The notes under the pieces: model-generated | What the model was told of the DNA's origin: nothing | Database searches by the model: none | Seen by the model: the letters and a program-made list of their open reading frames with translations, nothing else | From: Heyndrickxia sporothermodurans | GTDB lineage: Bacteria; Bacillota; Bacilli; Bacillales; Bacillaceae_C | Length of the DNA: 56,000 bases | Direction: 5' to 3' | Assembly: GCA_016756695.1 (NCBI GenBank) | Contig: CP066701.1 | Coordinates: 1,576,001 to 1,632,000 of the forward strand | Part shown: positions 13,250-19,981 of the stretch, piece after piece | How positions within the stretch are numbered: position 1 is the first letter of the stretch | Layout: the number at the start of each line of letters is the position of its first letter | Made by a program: the position numbers and the translations under genes

Positions 13250-13993
13250 ATGGAACAAGATTATATTGCCGGAAAGAATCCCGTTATTGAAGCGCTAAAG
13301 TCCAGTCGTGATATTAACAAAATCTGGATTGCGGAAGGCTCAGCTAAAGGACAGATGCAGCAAATAATACAGTTGGCCAAGCAGTCAAGAGTATTGGTTC
13401 AATATGTCCCCAAACAGAAAATTGATCAAATGGTAAAAGAAAATCATCAAGGGGTAGTGGCCCTTGTAGCAGCTTATCAATATGCGGAATTAGACGACTT
13501 ATTTAAACGAGCGGAACAAAAAAATGAAGATCCTTTCTTCTTAATTTTGGATGAATTAGAAGATCCGCATAACTTAGGATCAATATTGAGAACTGCTGAT
13601 GCGGCCGGAGTACATGGTGTGATTATTCCAAAGCGTAGAGCGGTGGGACTAACGGCTACAGTAGCAAAAGCGTCAACAGGTGCAATTGAATATGTCCCTG
13701 TTGTAAGAGTAACTAATATAGCAAGAACAATTTCGGAACTAAAGGAACGGGGAGTATGGATTTTTGGTACGGATGCAAAAGGCAGTCAGGACTATCGTTC
13801 GATGGATGGGTCGATGCCTTTGGCAATTGTTATTGGGAGTGAAGGTAAAGGAATTAGTCGATTGATTAAAGAAAATTGTGATTTTCTCGTTCATTTACCA
13901 ATGGTTGGTCATGTTACATCTCTTAATGCCTCGGTAGCGGCAAGCTTATTAATATATGAGGTTTATCGAAAACGTCATCCTCAAGGTGAATAA
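13250..13993 (+). CDS. rlmB: 23S rRNA 2'-O-ribose methyltransferase RlmB (TrmH/SpoU family)
   Basis: A SpoU-fold (trefoil-knot) SAM-dependent methyltransferase of 247 residues. It has an N-terminal L30e-like substrate domain beginning YIAGKNPVIEAL, then the three SpoU motifs: DELEDPHNLGSILRTADAAG, IGSEGKGIS and SLNASVAASLL. The likely substrate is a guanosine in the 23S rRNA peptidyl-transferase region, by analogy with RlmB; B. subtilis orthologue name is yacO. An AGGAGG site precedes the ATG. Two bases separate it from yacP. Confidence 0.93.
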   Translation: MEQDYIAGKNPVIEALKSSRDINKIWIAEGSAKGQMQQIIQLAKQSRVLVQYVPKQKIDQMVKENHQGVVALVAAYQYAELDDLFKRAEQKNEDPFFLILDELEDPHNLGSILRTADAAGVHGVIIPKRRAVGLTATVAKASTGAIEYVPVVRVTNIARTISELKERGVWIFGTDAKGSQDYRSMDGSMPLAIVIGSEGKGISRLIKENCDFLVHLPMVGHVTSLNASVAASLLIYEVYRKRHPQGE

Positions 13994-13995
13994 AA

Positions 13996-14505
13996 ATGGA
14001 TATTTTGCTAGTGGATGGCTACAACATTATAGGTGCTTGGCCAGAACTTAGACAGTTAAAGAATGTGAATTTAAGTCATGCAAGAGACCGATTAATTGAA
14101 CGAATGGCTGAATACCAAGGATTCACAGGATATAGGGTCATTATTGTTTTTGATGCGCTTTATGTAAAAGGGCTGGAAAAACAATATCGACAACATAAAG
14201 TGGAAGTTATTTTTACAAAAGAAAACGAATCCGCTGATGAGCGCATTGAAAAAATGGCCATTCAATTGAGCAATAGAAAAACACAAATTCATGTAGCTAC
14301 TTCCGATTTCACGGAACAATGGGCTATTTTCGGACAAGGGGCGCTAAGAATATCAGCCCGAGAGTTACTTAACGAAGTAAATTTAATTAATCAACAAATA
14401 GAAAGGAACGTACGGAATACACATCAGGATAAGCCTTTTTCTAGAATTGAGTTGAGTAAAGATGTTGCGGAAATGTTCGAAAAACTCCGTAGAGGAAAAC
14501 AATGA
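13996..14505 (+). CDS. rae1: NYN-domain endoribonuclease YacP/Rae1
   Basis: A 169-residue PIN-like NYN domain protein beginning MDILLVDGYNIIGAWPEL with the conserved acidic residue in VDGYN, then VIIVFDA and ATSDFTEQ. In B. subtilis the orthologue Rae1 is a ribosome-associated endonuclease that cleaves mRNA in the A-site. Close packing after rlmB indicates one operon. The sigH promoter starts four bases after its stop. Confidence 0.93.
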   Translation: MDILLVDGYNIIGAWPELRQLKNVNLSHARDRLIERMAEYQGFTGYRVIIVFDALYVKGLEKQYRQHKVEVIFTKENESADERIEKMAIQLSNRKTQIHVATSDFTEQWAIFGQGALRISARELLNEVNLINQQIERNVRNTHQDKPFSRIELSKDVAEMFEKLRRGKQ

Positions 14506-14508
14506 GTA

Positions 14509-14538
14509 TTGACGCTTGAAAATTCTGTAATGTATAAT
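14509..14538 (+). promoter_or_regulatory. Sigma-A promoter of sigH
   Basis: TTGACG at 14509-14514 and TATAAT at 14533-14538 are separated by 18 bases. This lies directly after yacP and about 40 bases before the chosen sigH start. In B. subtilis the sigH promoter is sigma-A dependent and repressed by AbrB; repression here is inferred by homology only. Confidence 0.85.
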
Positions 14539-14577
14539 ATTTCTATCTATTGCTTCCGAGCGGTCAGGGGGATTTGT

Positions 14578-15228
14578 GTGAACCTAAACATGAAGGTAAT
14601 GCATAATGAAAATTATGTGATGATGGAAGATGAGCAATTGATAGAGTTGGTACACAAAGGTGATAGTGATGCTTTAGATTATCTAATTCAAAAGTATCGT
14701 AATTTCGTCAGAGCTAAGGCACGTTCGTATTTTTTAATTGGTGCAGATAAAGAGGATATTGTCCAAGAGGGGATGATTGGTTTGTACAAGGCCATTCGTG
14801 ATTATAAAGAGGACAAGCTTACCTCGTTTAAAGCGTTTGCAGAGTTATGTATAACCCGCCAAATAATAACTGCAATAAAAACTGCCACCCGTCAGAAGCA
14901 TATTCCACTGAACTCGTATGTTTCTCTTGATAAACCTATATATGATGAGGAATCTGATCGGACCTTAATGGATGTAATATCAGGTGCAAAAATAATGAAC
15001 CCAGAGGAACTAATTATTAATCGCGAAAAATATGGAAATATAGAAGAGAAAATTTCCGAATTATTAAGTGACTTGGAAAGAAAAGTATTGGCATTATATT
15101 TAGATGGCCAATCGTATCAGGAAATTTCCGAAGAATTAAATCGTCATGTTAAATCGATTGATAATGCACTACAACGAGTAAAGAGAAAGCTCGAACGTTA
15201 TTTGGAAGTCAGAGAGTTTAGTTCATAA
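14578..15228 (+). CDS. sigH: RNA polymerase sigma factor SigH
   Basis: The early stationary-phase and sporulation-onset sigma factor, 216 residues. Region 2 (DALDYLIQKYRNFVRAKA through EDIVQEGMIGLYKAIRDY) and the region 4 helix-turn-helix (DGQSYQEISEELNRHVKSID) are clear. I chose GTG 14578 behind CAGGGGGAT; the longer frame from TTG 14509 would start inside the -35 box of the gene's own promoter, so it cannot be real. The N-terminus before MMEDEQLIELV is not well conserved in the family. Confidence 0.95.
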   Translation: MNLNMKVMHNENYVMMEDEQLIELVHKGDSDALDYLIQKYRNFVRAKARSYFLIGADKEDIVQEGMIGLYKAIRDYKEDKLTSFKAFAELCITRQIITAIKTATRQKHIPLNSYVSLDKPIYDEESDRTLMDVISGAKIMNPEELIINREKYGNIEEKISELLSDLERKVLALYLDGQSYQEISEELNRHVKSIDNALQRVKRKLERYLEVREFSS

Positions 15229-15239
15229 TAAGCCTATTA

Positions 15240-15269
15240 TTGACAAATTTAGATTTTGCATGTTACTTT
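15240..15269 (+). promoter_or_regulatory. Probable sigma-A promoter upstream of rpmG-secE
   Basis: TTGACA (15240-15245), an 18-base spacer and TACTTT (15264-15269) preceded by TG one base upstream (extended -10). It lies 70 bases upstream of rpmG. Confidence 0.5.
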
Positions 15270-15339
15270 TTAAACAGAAATAAGAATTAGTAGATTATTT
15301 TATAATAAATTATGTTAACGTAAGTAGTAGGTGTTTTTT

Positions 15340-15489
15340 ATGCAGAGAAAAATAGTACTAGCATGCGCACAATGTGGTTCGAGAAATTACTCGACATTTC
15401 ATAATAAACAATCAGATGCTGAGCGATTAGAAGTGAAAAAGTTTTGTAAACATTGCAATGCCCATCATATTCATCGTGAAACGAAGTAA
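15340..15489 (+). CDS. rpmG: 50S ribosomal protein L33, zinc-binding form
   Basis: A 49-residue gene too short for a default ORF cutoff. The protein [17 protein letters not shown]... has two CxxC pairs (Cys9, Cys12, Cys36, Cys39), so this is the zinc-containing L33 type, as expected next to secE. ATG 15340 follows AGTAGTAGGTG. A second, zinc-free L33 often exists elsewhere in Bacilli. Confidence 0.95.
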   Translation: MQRKIVLACAQCGSRNYSTFHNKQSDAERLEVKKFCKHCNAHHIHRETK

Positions 15490-15545
15490 TATCGTTATTT
15501 ACTAGAATTATTGAAGATTGAACTTATATACCGGAGGTTACAAAC

Positions 15546-15725
15546 ATGTCTATTGCGAAATTCTTTCGAAATATAGCATCAGAAATGAGAAAAGTTAGTT
15601 GGCCAAAAAAGAAAGAGCTTACTAGTTATACAATTACAGTAATATCTACAGTTGTTATACTTGCGGTATTCTTCATGGTCGTTGATTTAGGCATTTCATC
15701 ATTAATTAAATGGATTTTAAAATAA
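15546..15725 (+). CDS. secE: Preprotein translocase subunit SecE
   Basis: A 59-residue single-span subunit of the SecYEG channel. It has an amphipathic cytoplasmic helix with the family motif RKVSWPKKKEL and one membrane segment (about residues 28-48, ISTVVILAVFFMVV). The start ATG follows CCGGAGGTTACAAAC. The short Gram-positive form lacks the extra membrane segments of E. coli SecE. Confidence 0.96.
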   Translation: MSIAKFFRNIASEMRKVSWPKKKELTSYTITVISTVVILAVFFMVVDLGISSLIKWILK

Positions 15726-15751
15726 TATAAATAGATTTTTAAATCTTTGTA

Positions 15752-15782
15752 TTGAATAACATCTATCTCTACATGGTATAAT
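15752..15782 (+). promoter_or_regulatory. Probable promoter of nusG
   Basis: TTGAAT (15752-15757) and TATAAT (15777-15782) with 19 bases between; TGG directly before TATAAT makes an extended -10, which can compensate for the long spacer. Confidence 0.55.
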
Positions 15783-15805
15783 GGAAATAAATAAGTGCAA
15801 TTTTT

Positions 15806-15826
15806 AGCCCGGTTAACGGGTTTTTT
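15806..15826 (+). terminator. Short GC hairpin with T-run in the nusG leader
   Basis: CCCG (15808-15811) pairs with CGGG (15817-15820) around GTTAA and is followed by six T. The stem is short. Lying downstream of the presumed nusG promoter and upstream of the gene, it could act as an attenuator or as the terminator of rpmG-secE. Confidence 0.5.
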
Positions 15827-15891
15827 CAATTTTTAAAAAGATATCTAATTATTAATAAGCCGGGGAGGGACGGACGTTTAAGTCCTTATGA

Positions 15892-16425
15892 ATGGAAAAG
15901 AATTGGTATGTTGTTCATACGTATTCTGGTTATGAAAACAAAGTAAAAGCAAACCTTGAAAAGCGAGTGGAATCAATGGCGATGCAAGATAAAATATTTC
16001 GGGTAGTTGTTCCGGAAGAAGAAGAAACGGAAATTAAAAATGGTAAGAAAAAAGTTACTAAGCGGAAAGTGTTTCCAGGTTATGTGTTAGTGGAAATTAT
16101 TATGACGGACGATTCCTGGTATGTTGTTCGTAATACGCCTGGGGTAACAGGTTTCGTCGGATCTGCTGGATCAGGTTCAAAACCTACACCACTTCTTCCT
16201 GACGAAGTGAAGGTCATTTTAAAACATATGGGTATGGAAGAAAAACGAGTAGATGTGGACTTTGAAGTTGGTGAAACGGTAACAGTAAAAGAGGGCCCAT
16301 TTGCTAACTTTACAGGGAAAATCGAAGAAATTGATCATGATAAAGGCAGAGCTAAAGTTATGGTTAGTATGTTCGGTAGAGAAACGCCTGTTGATCTTGT
16401 CTTTGCGCAAATTGATAAAATATAA
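15892..16425 (+). CDS. nusG: Transcription termination/antitermination factor NusG
   Basis: A 177-residue elongation factor that binds the RNA polymerase clamp. It has the NGN domain beginning EKNWYVVHTYSGYENKVK, with FPGYVLVEI, and a C-terminal KOW domain (VGETVTVKEGPFANFTGKI). The ATG at 15892 is the first possible start because TGA immediately precedes it in frame. The only strong ribosome site, GGGGAGGGA at 15862-15870, is 21 bases upstream and a GGAC/GTCC hairpin lies between. Confidence 0.97.
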   Translation: MEKNWYVVHTYSGYENKVKANLEKRVESMAMQDKIFRVVVPEEEETEIKNGKKKVTKRKVFPGYVLVEIIMTDDSWYVVRNTPGVTGFVGSAGSGSKPTPLLPDEVKVILKHMGMEEKRVDVDFEVGETVTVKEGPFANFTGKIEEIDHDKGRAKVMVSMFGRETPVDLVFAQIDKI

Positions 16426-16535
16426 TTTGAAACAACTTGATATTTATCATTAAAAATGGTAACATTCTTTAGGTCAGTATGTTCTACTGAACAAAAATAT
16501 ATATTCTTTATTAAAATAAAGATTTTTCTAAATGA

Positions 16536-16580
16536 GTGGGAGGGAAATTTCCCTATTACCACATCACGGACTTTAAGGAG
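16536..16580 (+). promoter_or_regulatory. Candidate L1-type operator in the rplK leader
   Basis: GTGG (16536-16539) pairs with CCAC (16559-16562), enclosing GA on one side, a perfect GGGAAATTTCCC hairpin, and TATTA on the other side, followed by ATCACGG. The asymmetric internal loop resembles the L1 binding site on 23S rRNA, and L1 represses its own operon in other bacteria. A similar motif precedes rplA. Assignment to L1 is inferred. Confidence 0.5.
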
Positions 16581-16589
16581 GTGTGTCTC

Positions 16590-17015
16590 GTGGCTAAAAA
16601 AGTAGTTAAAATTGTAAAATTACAAATTCCTGCTGGTAAAGCAAACCCAGCTCCACCGGTTGGTCCTGCACTTGGTCAAGCTGGTGTGAATATCATGGGA
16701 TTCTGTAAGGAGTTTAATGCTCGTACAGCTGATCAAGCTGGATTAATTATCCCTGTTGAAATTACGGTGTTTGAAGACCGTTCATTTACATTTATCACAA
16801 AAACCCCACCTGCTGCAGTTTTACTTAAAAAAGCAGCCGGAATCGAAACAGGTTCTGGTGAGCCTAACCGTAAAAAGGTAGCAACTGTGAAGCGTGACAA
16901 AGTACGTGAAATCGCTGAAACTAAAATGCCTGACTTAAACGCAGCTAGCGTTGAATCAGCAATGCGTATGGTTGAAGGTACTGCACGTAGCATGGGTATC
17001 ACTATCGAAGATTAA
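16590..17015 (+). CDS. rplK: 50S ribosomal protein L11
   Basis: L11 forms the stalk base and GTPase-associated centre, and is needed for the RelA-type stringent response. The 141 residues include [20 protein letters not shown] and the C-terminal RNA-binding GTARSMGI segment. I chose GTG 16590, with AAGGAGGTG upstream, because homologues begin [10 protein letters not shown]; the longer frame from 16536 would cover the leader and ribosome site. Confidence 0.97.
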   Translation: MAKKVVKIVKLQIPAGKANPAPPVGPALGQAGVNIMGFCKEFNARTADQAGLIIPVEITVFEDRSFTFITKTPPAAVLLKKAAGIETGSGEPNRKKVATVKRDKVREIAETKMPDLNAASVESAMRMVEGTARSMGITIED

Positions 17016-17046
17016 TCCATGTAAAAAATGGTTTTTCGTCCGACGG

Positions 17047-17083
17047 GGTTGCGAGGCTAAAAAATATTTGCTCGCAACCTTTA
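17047..17083 (+). terminator. Attenuator-like hairpin between rplK and rplA
   Basis: GGTTGCGAG (17047-17055) pairs perfectly with CTCGCAACC (17071-17079) and is followed by TTTATT. It is a moderate intrinsic terminator that could lower rplA expression relative to rplK. Confidence 0.55.
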
Positions 17084-17086
17084 TTC

Positions 17087-17118
17087 GTGGGAGGTAAATC
17101 CGCTAAAACCACATTCGA
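17087..17118 (+). promoter_or_regulatory. Candidate L1-type operator in the rplA leader
   Basis: GTGGGAGG at 17087-17094 and CCACAT at 17109-17114 repeat the rplK-leader layout: GTGG/CCAC outer stem, GA, a short GG/CC inner stem, and an A-rich 3' side. It lies just upstream of the CGAGGAGG ribosome site of rplA, where binding of L1 could block initiation. The ligand is inferred. Confidence 0.45.
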
Positions 17119-17132
17119 GGAGGAAAATTAGA

Positions 17133-17834
17133 ATGGCTAAAAAAGGTAAAAAGTACGTTGAAGCTTTAAAATTAGTAGATCGTACAAATGCTTATTCTGT
17201 GAACGAAGCAATTGAATTAGTAAAGAAAACAAACTTTGCAAAGTTTGACGCAACAGTTGAAGTTGCATTTCGTCTTGGAGTAGATCCTAAGAAAGCAGAT
17301 CAACAAATTCGTGGTGCAGTTGTACTTCCTAACGGAACTGGTAAAACACAACGCGTATTAGTATTTGCTAAAGGTGAAAAAGCGAAAGAAGCTGAAGCTG
17401 CTGGAGCAGACTATGTAGGCGATAGCGATTATATCAATAAAATCAACCAAGGTTGGTTCGAATTTGATGTTATTGTTGCAACACCTGATATGATGGGTGA
17501 AGTTGGTAAACTTGGTCGTGTTCTTGGACCTAAAGGTTTAATGCCAAACCCTAAAACTGGCACAGTTACATTTGATGTGACTAAAGCTATTAATGAAATC
17601 AAAGCTGGTAAAGTTGAATACCGTGTTGACAAAGCTGGTAACGTTCATGTTCCAATTGGTAAAGTATCGTTTGATAACGACAAACTAGTTGAAAACTTTA
17701 CAACAATTTTTGATACATTATTAAAAGCAAAACCAGCAGCTGCAAAAGGTACTTACATGAAGAACATTTCTGTTACTTCAACAATGGGACCTGGTGTAAA
17801 AGTTGATGCTTCATCTTTCACTGTAAAAAACTAA
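17133..17834 (+). CDS. rplA: 50S ribosomal protein L1
   Basis: L1 forms the mobile stalk that moves deacylated tRNA out of the E site, and is a translational repressor of its own operon in many bacteria. The 233 residues show the two-domain fold with [18 protein letters not shown]. The start follows GAGGAGGAAAATTAG. The -35 box of the rplJ promoter begins two bases after its stop. Confidence 0.98.
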   Translation: MAKKGKKYVEALKLVDRTNAYSVNEAIELVKKTNFAKFDATVEVAFRLGVDPKKADQQIRGAVVLPNGTGKTQRVLVFAKGEKAKEAEAAGADYVGDSDYINKINQGWFEFDVIVATPDMMGEVGKLGRVLGPKGLMPNPKTGTVTFDVTKAINEIKAGKVEYRVDKAGNVHVPIGKVSFDNDKLVENFTTIFDTLLKAKPAAAKGTYMKNISVTSTMGPGVKVDASSFTVKN

Positions 17835-17835
17835 G

Positions 17836-17864
17836 TTGACATCACAAAAAACTTTTGCTATAAT
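17836..17864 (+). promoter_or_regulatory. Strong sigma-A promoter of rplJ-rplL
   Basis: Consensus TTGACA (17836-17841), a 17-base spacer and consensus TATAAT (17859-17864) preceded by TGC, an extended -10. Transcription should start near 17871, producing the L10 leader. Confidence 0.93.
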
Positions 17865-17892
17865 CAACGCTGTGTTAAAAATAAATACATTT

Positions 17893-18013
17893 GTACCGTA
17901 GACAGTAGGTGCTATTAATAGCTTAATTTCCTACCGAGGTAATGCGATATATATTATAGTTTAAAAGCTATATGCATTAAACCTCCATGTCTACTTAGAG
18001 ATATGGAGGTTTT
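17893..18013 (+). promoter_or_regulatory. Ribosomal protein L10 leader with terminator
   Basis: This 250-base rplA-rplJ gap carries the features of the L10 leader: GTAGACAGTAGGTGC near 17899, TCCTACCGAGGTAATG near 17931, and an intrinsic terminator where AACCTCCAT (17980-17988) pairs perfectly with ATGGAGGTT (18003-18011) before TTT. L10 or the L10-L12 complex is known to bind such leaders and reduce rplJL expression. Confidence 0.88.
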
Positions 18014-18086
18014 CATATTTCGGTATAAGTGGTCGTGATTTAAAACTTGCTTTTAAATCATCTAGTAATTTTCAGGAGGTGTAAAG

Positions 18087-18587
18087 ATGAGCAGTGCAGT
18101 TGATCAAAAGAAACTAATTGTAGACGAGATTGCTGGTAAATTAAAATCAAGCGTCTCTACAGTAATTGTAGACTATCGTGGGTTAAATGTTGCCCAAGTA
18201 ACTGAATTACGTAAACAACTTCGTGATGCGGGTATTGAGTTTAAAGTTTATAAAAATACTTTAACTCGCCGTGCTGTCGAAGCGGCTGGATTAACTGGTT
18301 TGGAAGATTCTCTAACAGGCCCTAACGCAATTGCGTTCAGTAATGAAGATGTAGTTGCGCCAGCAAAGATCTTAAATGAATTTGCAAAAAATAATGAAGC
18401 TCTAGAAATTAAAGCAGGTGTGATTGAAGGAAATACTGCATCAGTCGAAGAAATTAAAGCTCTTGCAGACCTACCATCTCGCGAAGGTTTACTTTCTATG
18501 TTGCTTAGCGTTCTTCAAGCACCAATCCGCAATTTGGCTCTTGCTACAAAAGCTGTTGCAGATCAAAAAGAAGAACAAGGCGCATAA
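18087..18587 (+). CDS. rplJ: 50S ribosomal protein L10
   Basis: L10 anchors L7/L12 dimers at the ribosomal stalk base. The 166 residues begin [15 protein letters not shown], contain [19 protein letters not shown], and end with the helical tail that binds L12 dimers. ATG follows TTTTCAGGAGGTG. It is under the L10 leader and is followed by rplL after 83 bases. Confidence 0.98.
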   Translation: MSSAVDQKKLIVDEIAGKLKSSVSTVIVDYRGLNVAQVTELRKQLRDAGIEFKVYKNTLTRRAVEAAGLTGLEDSLTGPNAIAFSNEDVVAPAKILNEFAKNNEALEIKAGVIEGNTASVEEIKALADLPSREGLLSMLLSVLQAPIRNLALATKAVADQKEEQGA

Positions 18588-18670
18588 ATATATTAATATT
18601 TTTGCGTAATGTCTTTTGAACTCAAAAAAGTAAAAATAAATAATTTGTGAAAAACTAGGAGGATATAATA

Positions 18671-19033
18671 ATGACTAAAGAACAAATCATTGAAGCTGTC
18701 AAAGAAATGACAGTTCTTGAACTAAATGACCTTGTTAAAGCTATCGAAGAAGAATTTGGTGTAACTGCTGCTGCTCCAGTTGCAGTTGTAGGTGCTGCTG
18801 GTGGCGAAGCTGCTGCAGAAAAAACTGAATTTGATATAGTTCTAACTAGTGCGGGTGCACAAAAAATCAAAGTTATTAAAGTTGTTCGCGAAATCACAGG
18901 TCTTGGACTTAAAGAAGCGAAAGAAGTTGTTGACAACGCTCCAAAACCACTTAAAGAAGGCGTTGCTAAAGAAGAAGCTGAAGAAATCAAAGCTAAACTT
19001 GAAGAAGTTGGAGGTAGCGTTGAAGTTAAGTAA
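18671..19033 (+). CDS. rplL: 50S ribosomal protein L7/L12
   Basis: The multi-copy stalk protein that recruits translation GTPases. The 120 residues show the N-terminal dimerisation helix ([18 protein letters not shown]), an Ala-rich hinge around residues 35-52, and the C-terminal factor-binding domain ([20 protein letters not shown]). It is preceded by TAGGAGGATAT and followed by a strong terminator. Confidence 0.98.
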   Translation: MTKEQIIEAVKEMTVLELNDLVKAIEEEFGVTAAAPVAVVGAAGGEAAAEKTEFDIVLTSAGAQKIKVIKVVREITGLGLKEAKEVVDNAPKPLKEGVAKEEAEEIKAKLEEVGGSVEVK

Positions 19034-19044
19034 TCATTGTGATG

Positions 19045-19079
19045 AAAAAAAGCTCGCTGTATAAAGCGGGCTTTTTTTG
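19045..19079 (+). terminator. Intrinsic terminator after rplL
   Basis: AGCTCGCT (19051-19058) pairs with AGCGGGCT (19065-19072), one wobble, extended by A/T pairs and followed by seven T. Confidence 0.9.
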
Positions 19080-19131
19080 TCTATTTTTGTAATACACCAT
19101 AGTTATAAAACTACTATAGGGATGTGATGTG

Positions 19132-19740
19132 ATGATGAATCATTATTATTCCCGTAATCCAGAGACAGAAAGTAATCCGGTATATTGGGAGTTTCGTCTT
19201 CGTGGACAAACATTTGGATTTAAAACAGACCAAGGTGTTTTTTCAAAAAAAGAAGTAGATTTTGGTTCGAGGTTTTTAATTGATGTGTTCGACATGCCTG
19301 ATATTACTGGTCCAATCCTTGATGTAGGATGTGGATACGGTCCAATTGGTTTAGCGATTGCAAAAATGTCAGTGAATCGTACTGTTCATATGATCGATGT
19401 AAATCAACGTGCACTAAACTTGGCAACGGAAAATGCGAAGTCTAATTCCATTACAAATGTTGAAATATACGAAAGTGATAGATTTGAAAATGTAAAGGAA
19501 ACAGAATTTGCTGCGATTGTAACAAACCCGCCTATACGAGCCGGGAAAAATGTTGTGCATGATATTTTAACAAACAGCTACAAGCATCTAAAAGCAGGTG
19601 GTGAGCTTTGGGTCGTCATCCAAAAAAAACAAGGTGCTCCGTCAGCCAAGGCTAAATTAGAAGAAATTTTTGAAGAGGTTGAAGTTGTAGGTAAAAATAA
19701 AGGATATTATATATTAAAAGCTAAAAAGCTTGACGAGTAG
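19132..19740 (+). CDS. ybxB: RsmC-like class I SAM-dependent methyltransferase YbxB
   Basis: A 202-residue methyltransferase with SAM-binding motif ILDVGCGYGPIGLA (about residues 58-71) and the catalytic NPPIRAGK motif typical of RsmC-like rRNA guanine-N2 methyltransferases. The exact rRNA target in Bacilli is not established here. Starts at GTG 19129, ATG 19132 and ATG 19135 are all in frame; I chose 19132 because the length before HYYS then equals that of B. subtilis YbxB. The upstream AGGG is weak. Confidence 0.88.
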   Translation: MMNHYYSRNPETESNPVYWEFRLRGQTFGFKTDQGVFSKKEVDFGSRFLIDVFDMPDITGPILDVGCGYGPIGLAIAKMSVNRTVHMIDVNQRALNLATENAKSNSITNVEIYESDRFENVKETEFAAIVTNPPIRAGKNVVHDILTNSYKHLKAGGELWVVIQKKQGAPSAKAKLEEIFEEVEVVGKNKGYYILKAKKLDE

Positions 19741-19874
19741 TTTTGTATGTGTTAGCATTAAAAAATGCCAATATGATATTTTCTATAATTATATCCAAAT
19801 TCAATATGTTAAGTATATTTTTTGGCTATTATGGAAAATACTTATAAAATAATAGCTCGTCATGTGGAAATTGT

Positions 19875-19904
19875 GGTTTTTATAGAAAACCCTTTTTCTT
19901 TTTG
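19875..19904 (+). terminator. Weak hairpin with T-rich tail before rpoB
   Basis: GGTTTT (19875-19880) pairs with AAAACC (19886-19891), followed by CTTTTTCTTTTTG. The stem is AT-rich, so termination would be partial. It may end ybxB transcripts or attenuate read-through into rpoB. Confidence 0.5.
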
Positions 19905-19906
19905 TC

Positions 19907-19953
19907 TTATGTCAGTCTGGTTGTCCTGCCATTAGACATAATAGATGCAACCA
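19907..19953 (+). other. Possible H-type pseudoknot in the rpoB leader
   Basis: TTATGTC (19907-19913) is complementary to GACATAA (19935-19941), and TGGTTG (19918-19923) is complementary to CAACCA (19948-19953). The strands alternate, so both helices together would form a pseudoknot ending 14 bases before the rpoB ribosome site. This is a prediction by eye, not a recognised family. Confidence 0.35.
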
Positions 19954-19981
19954 AAACGCTTGATTTGAGGGGTGAATTTAG

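Noticed and set aside
14509-14577. N-terminal extension of SigH starting at TTG 14509
   Set aside because: This TTG is part of the TTGACG -35 box of the sigH promoter, and GTG 14578 has a ribosome site and fits homologue length.
15888-15935. Fifteen-codon frame from ATG 15888 overlapping the nusG start
   Set aside because: Also distant from the ribosome site and out of frame; no support beyond the ATG itself.
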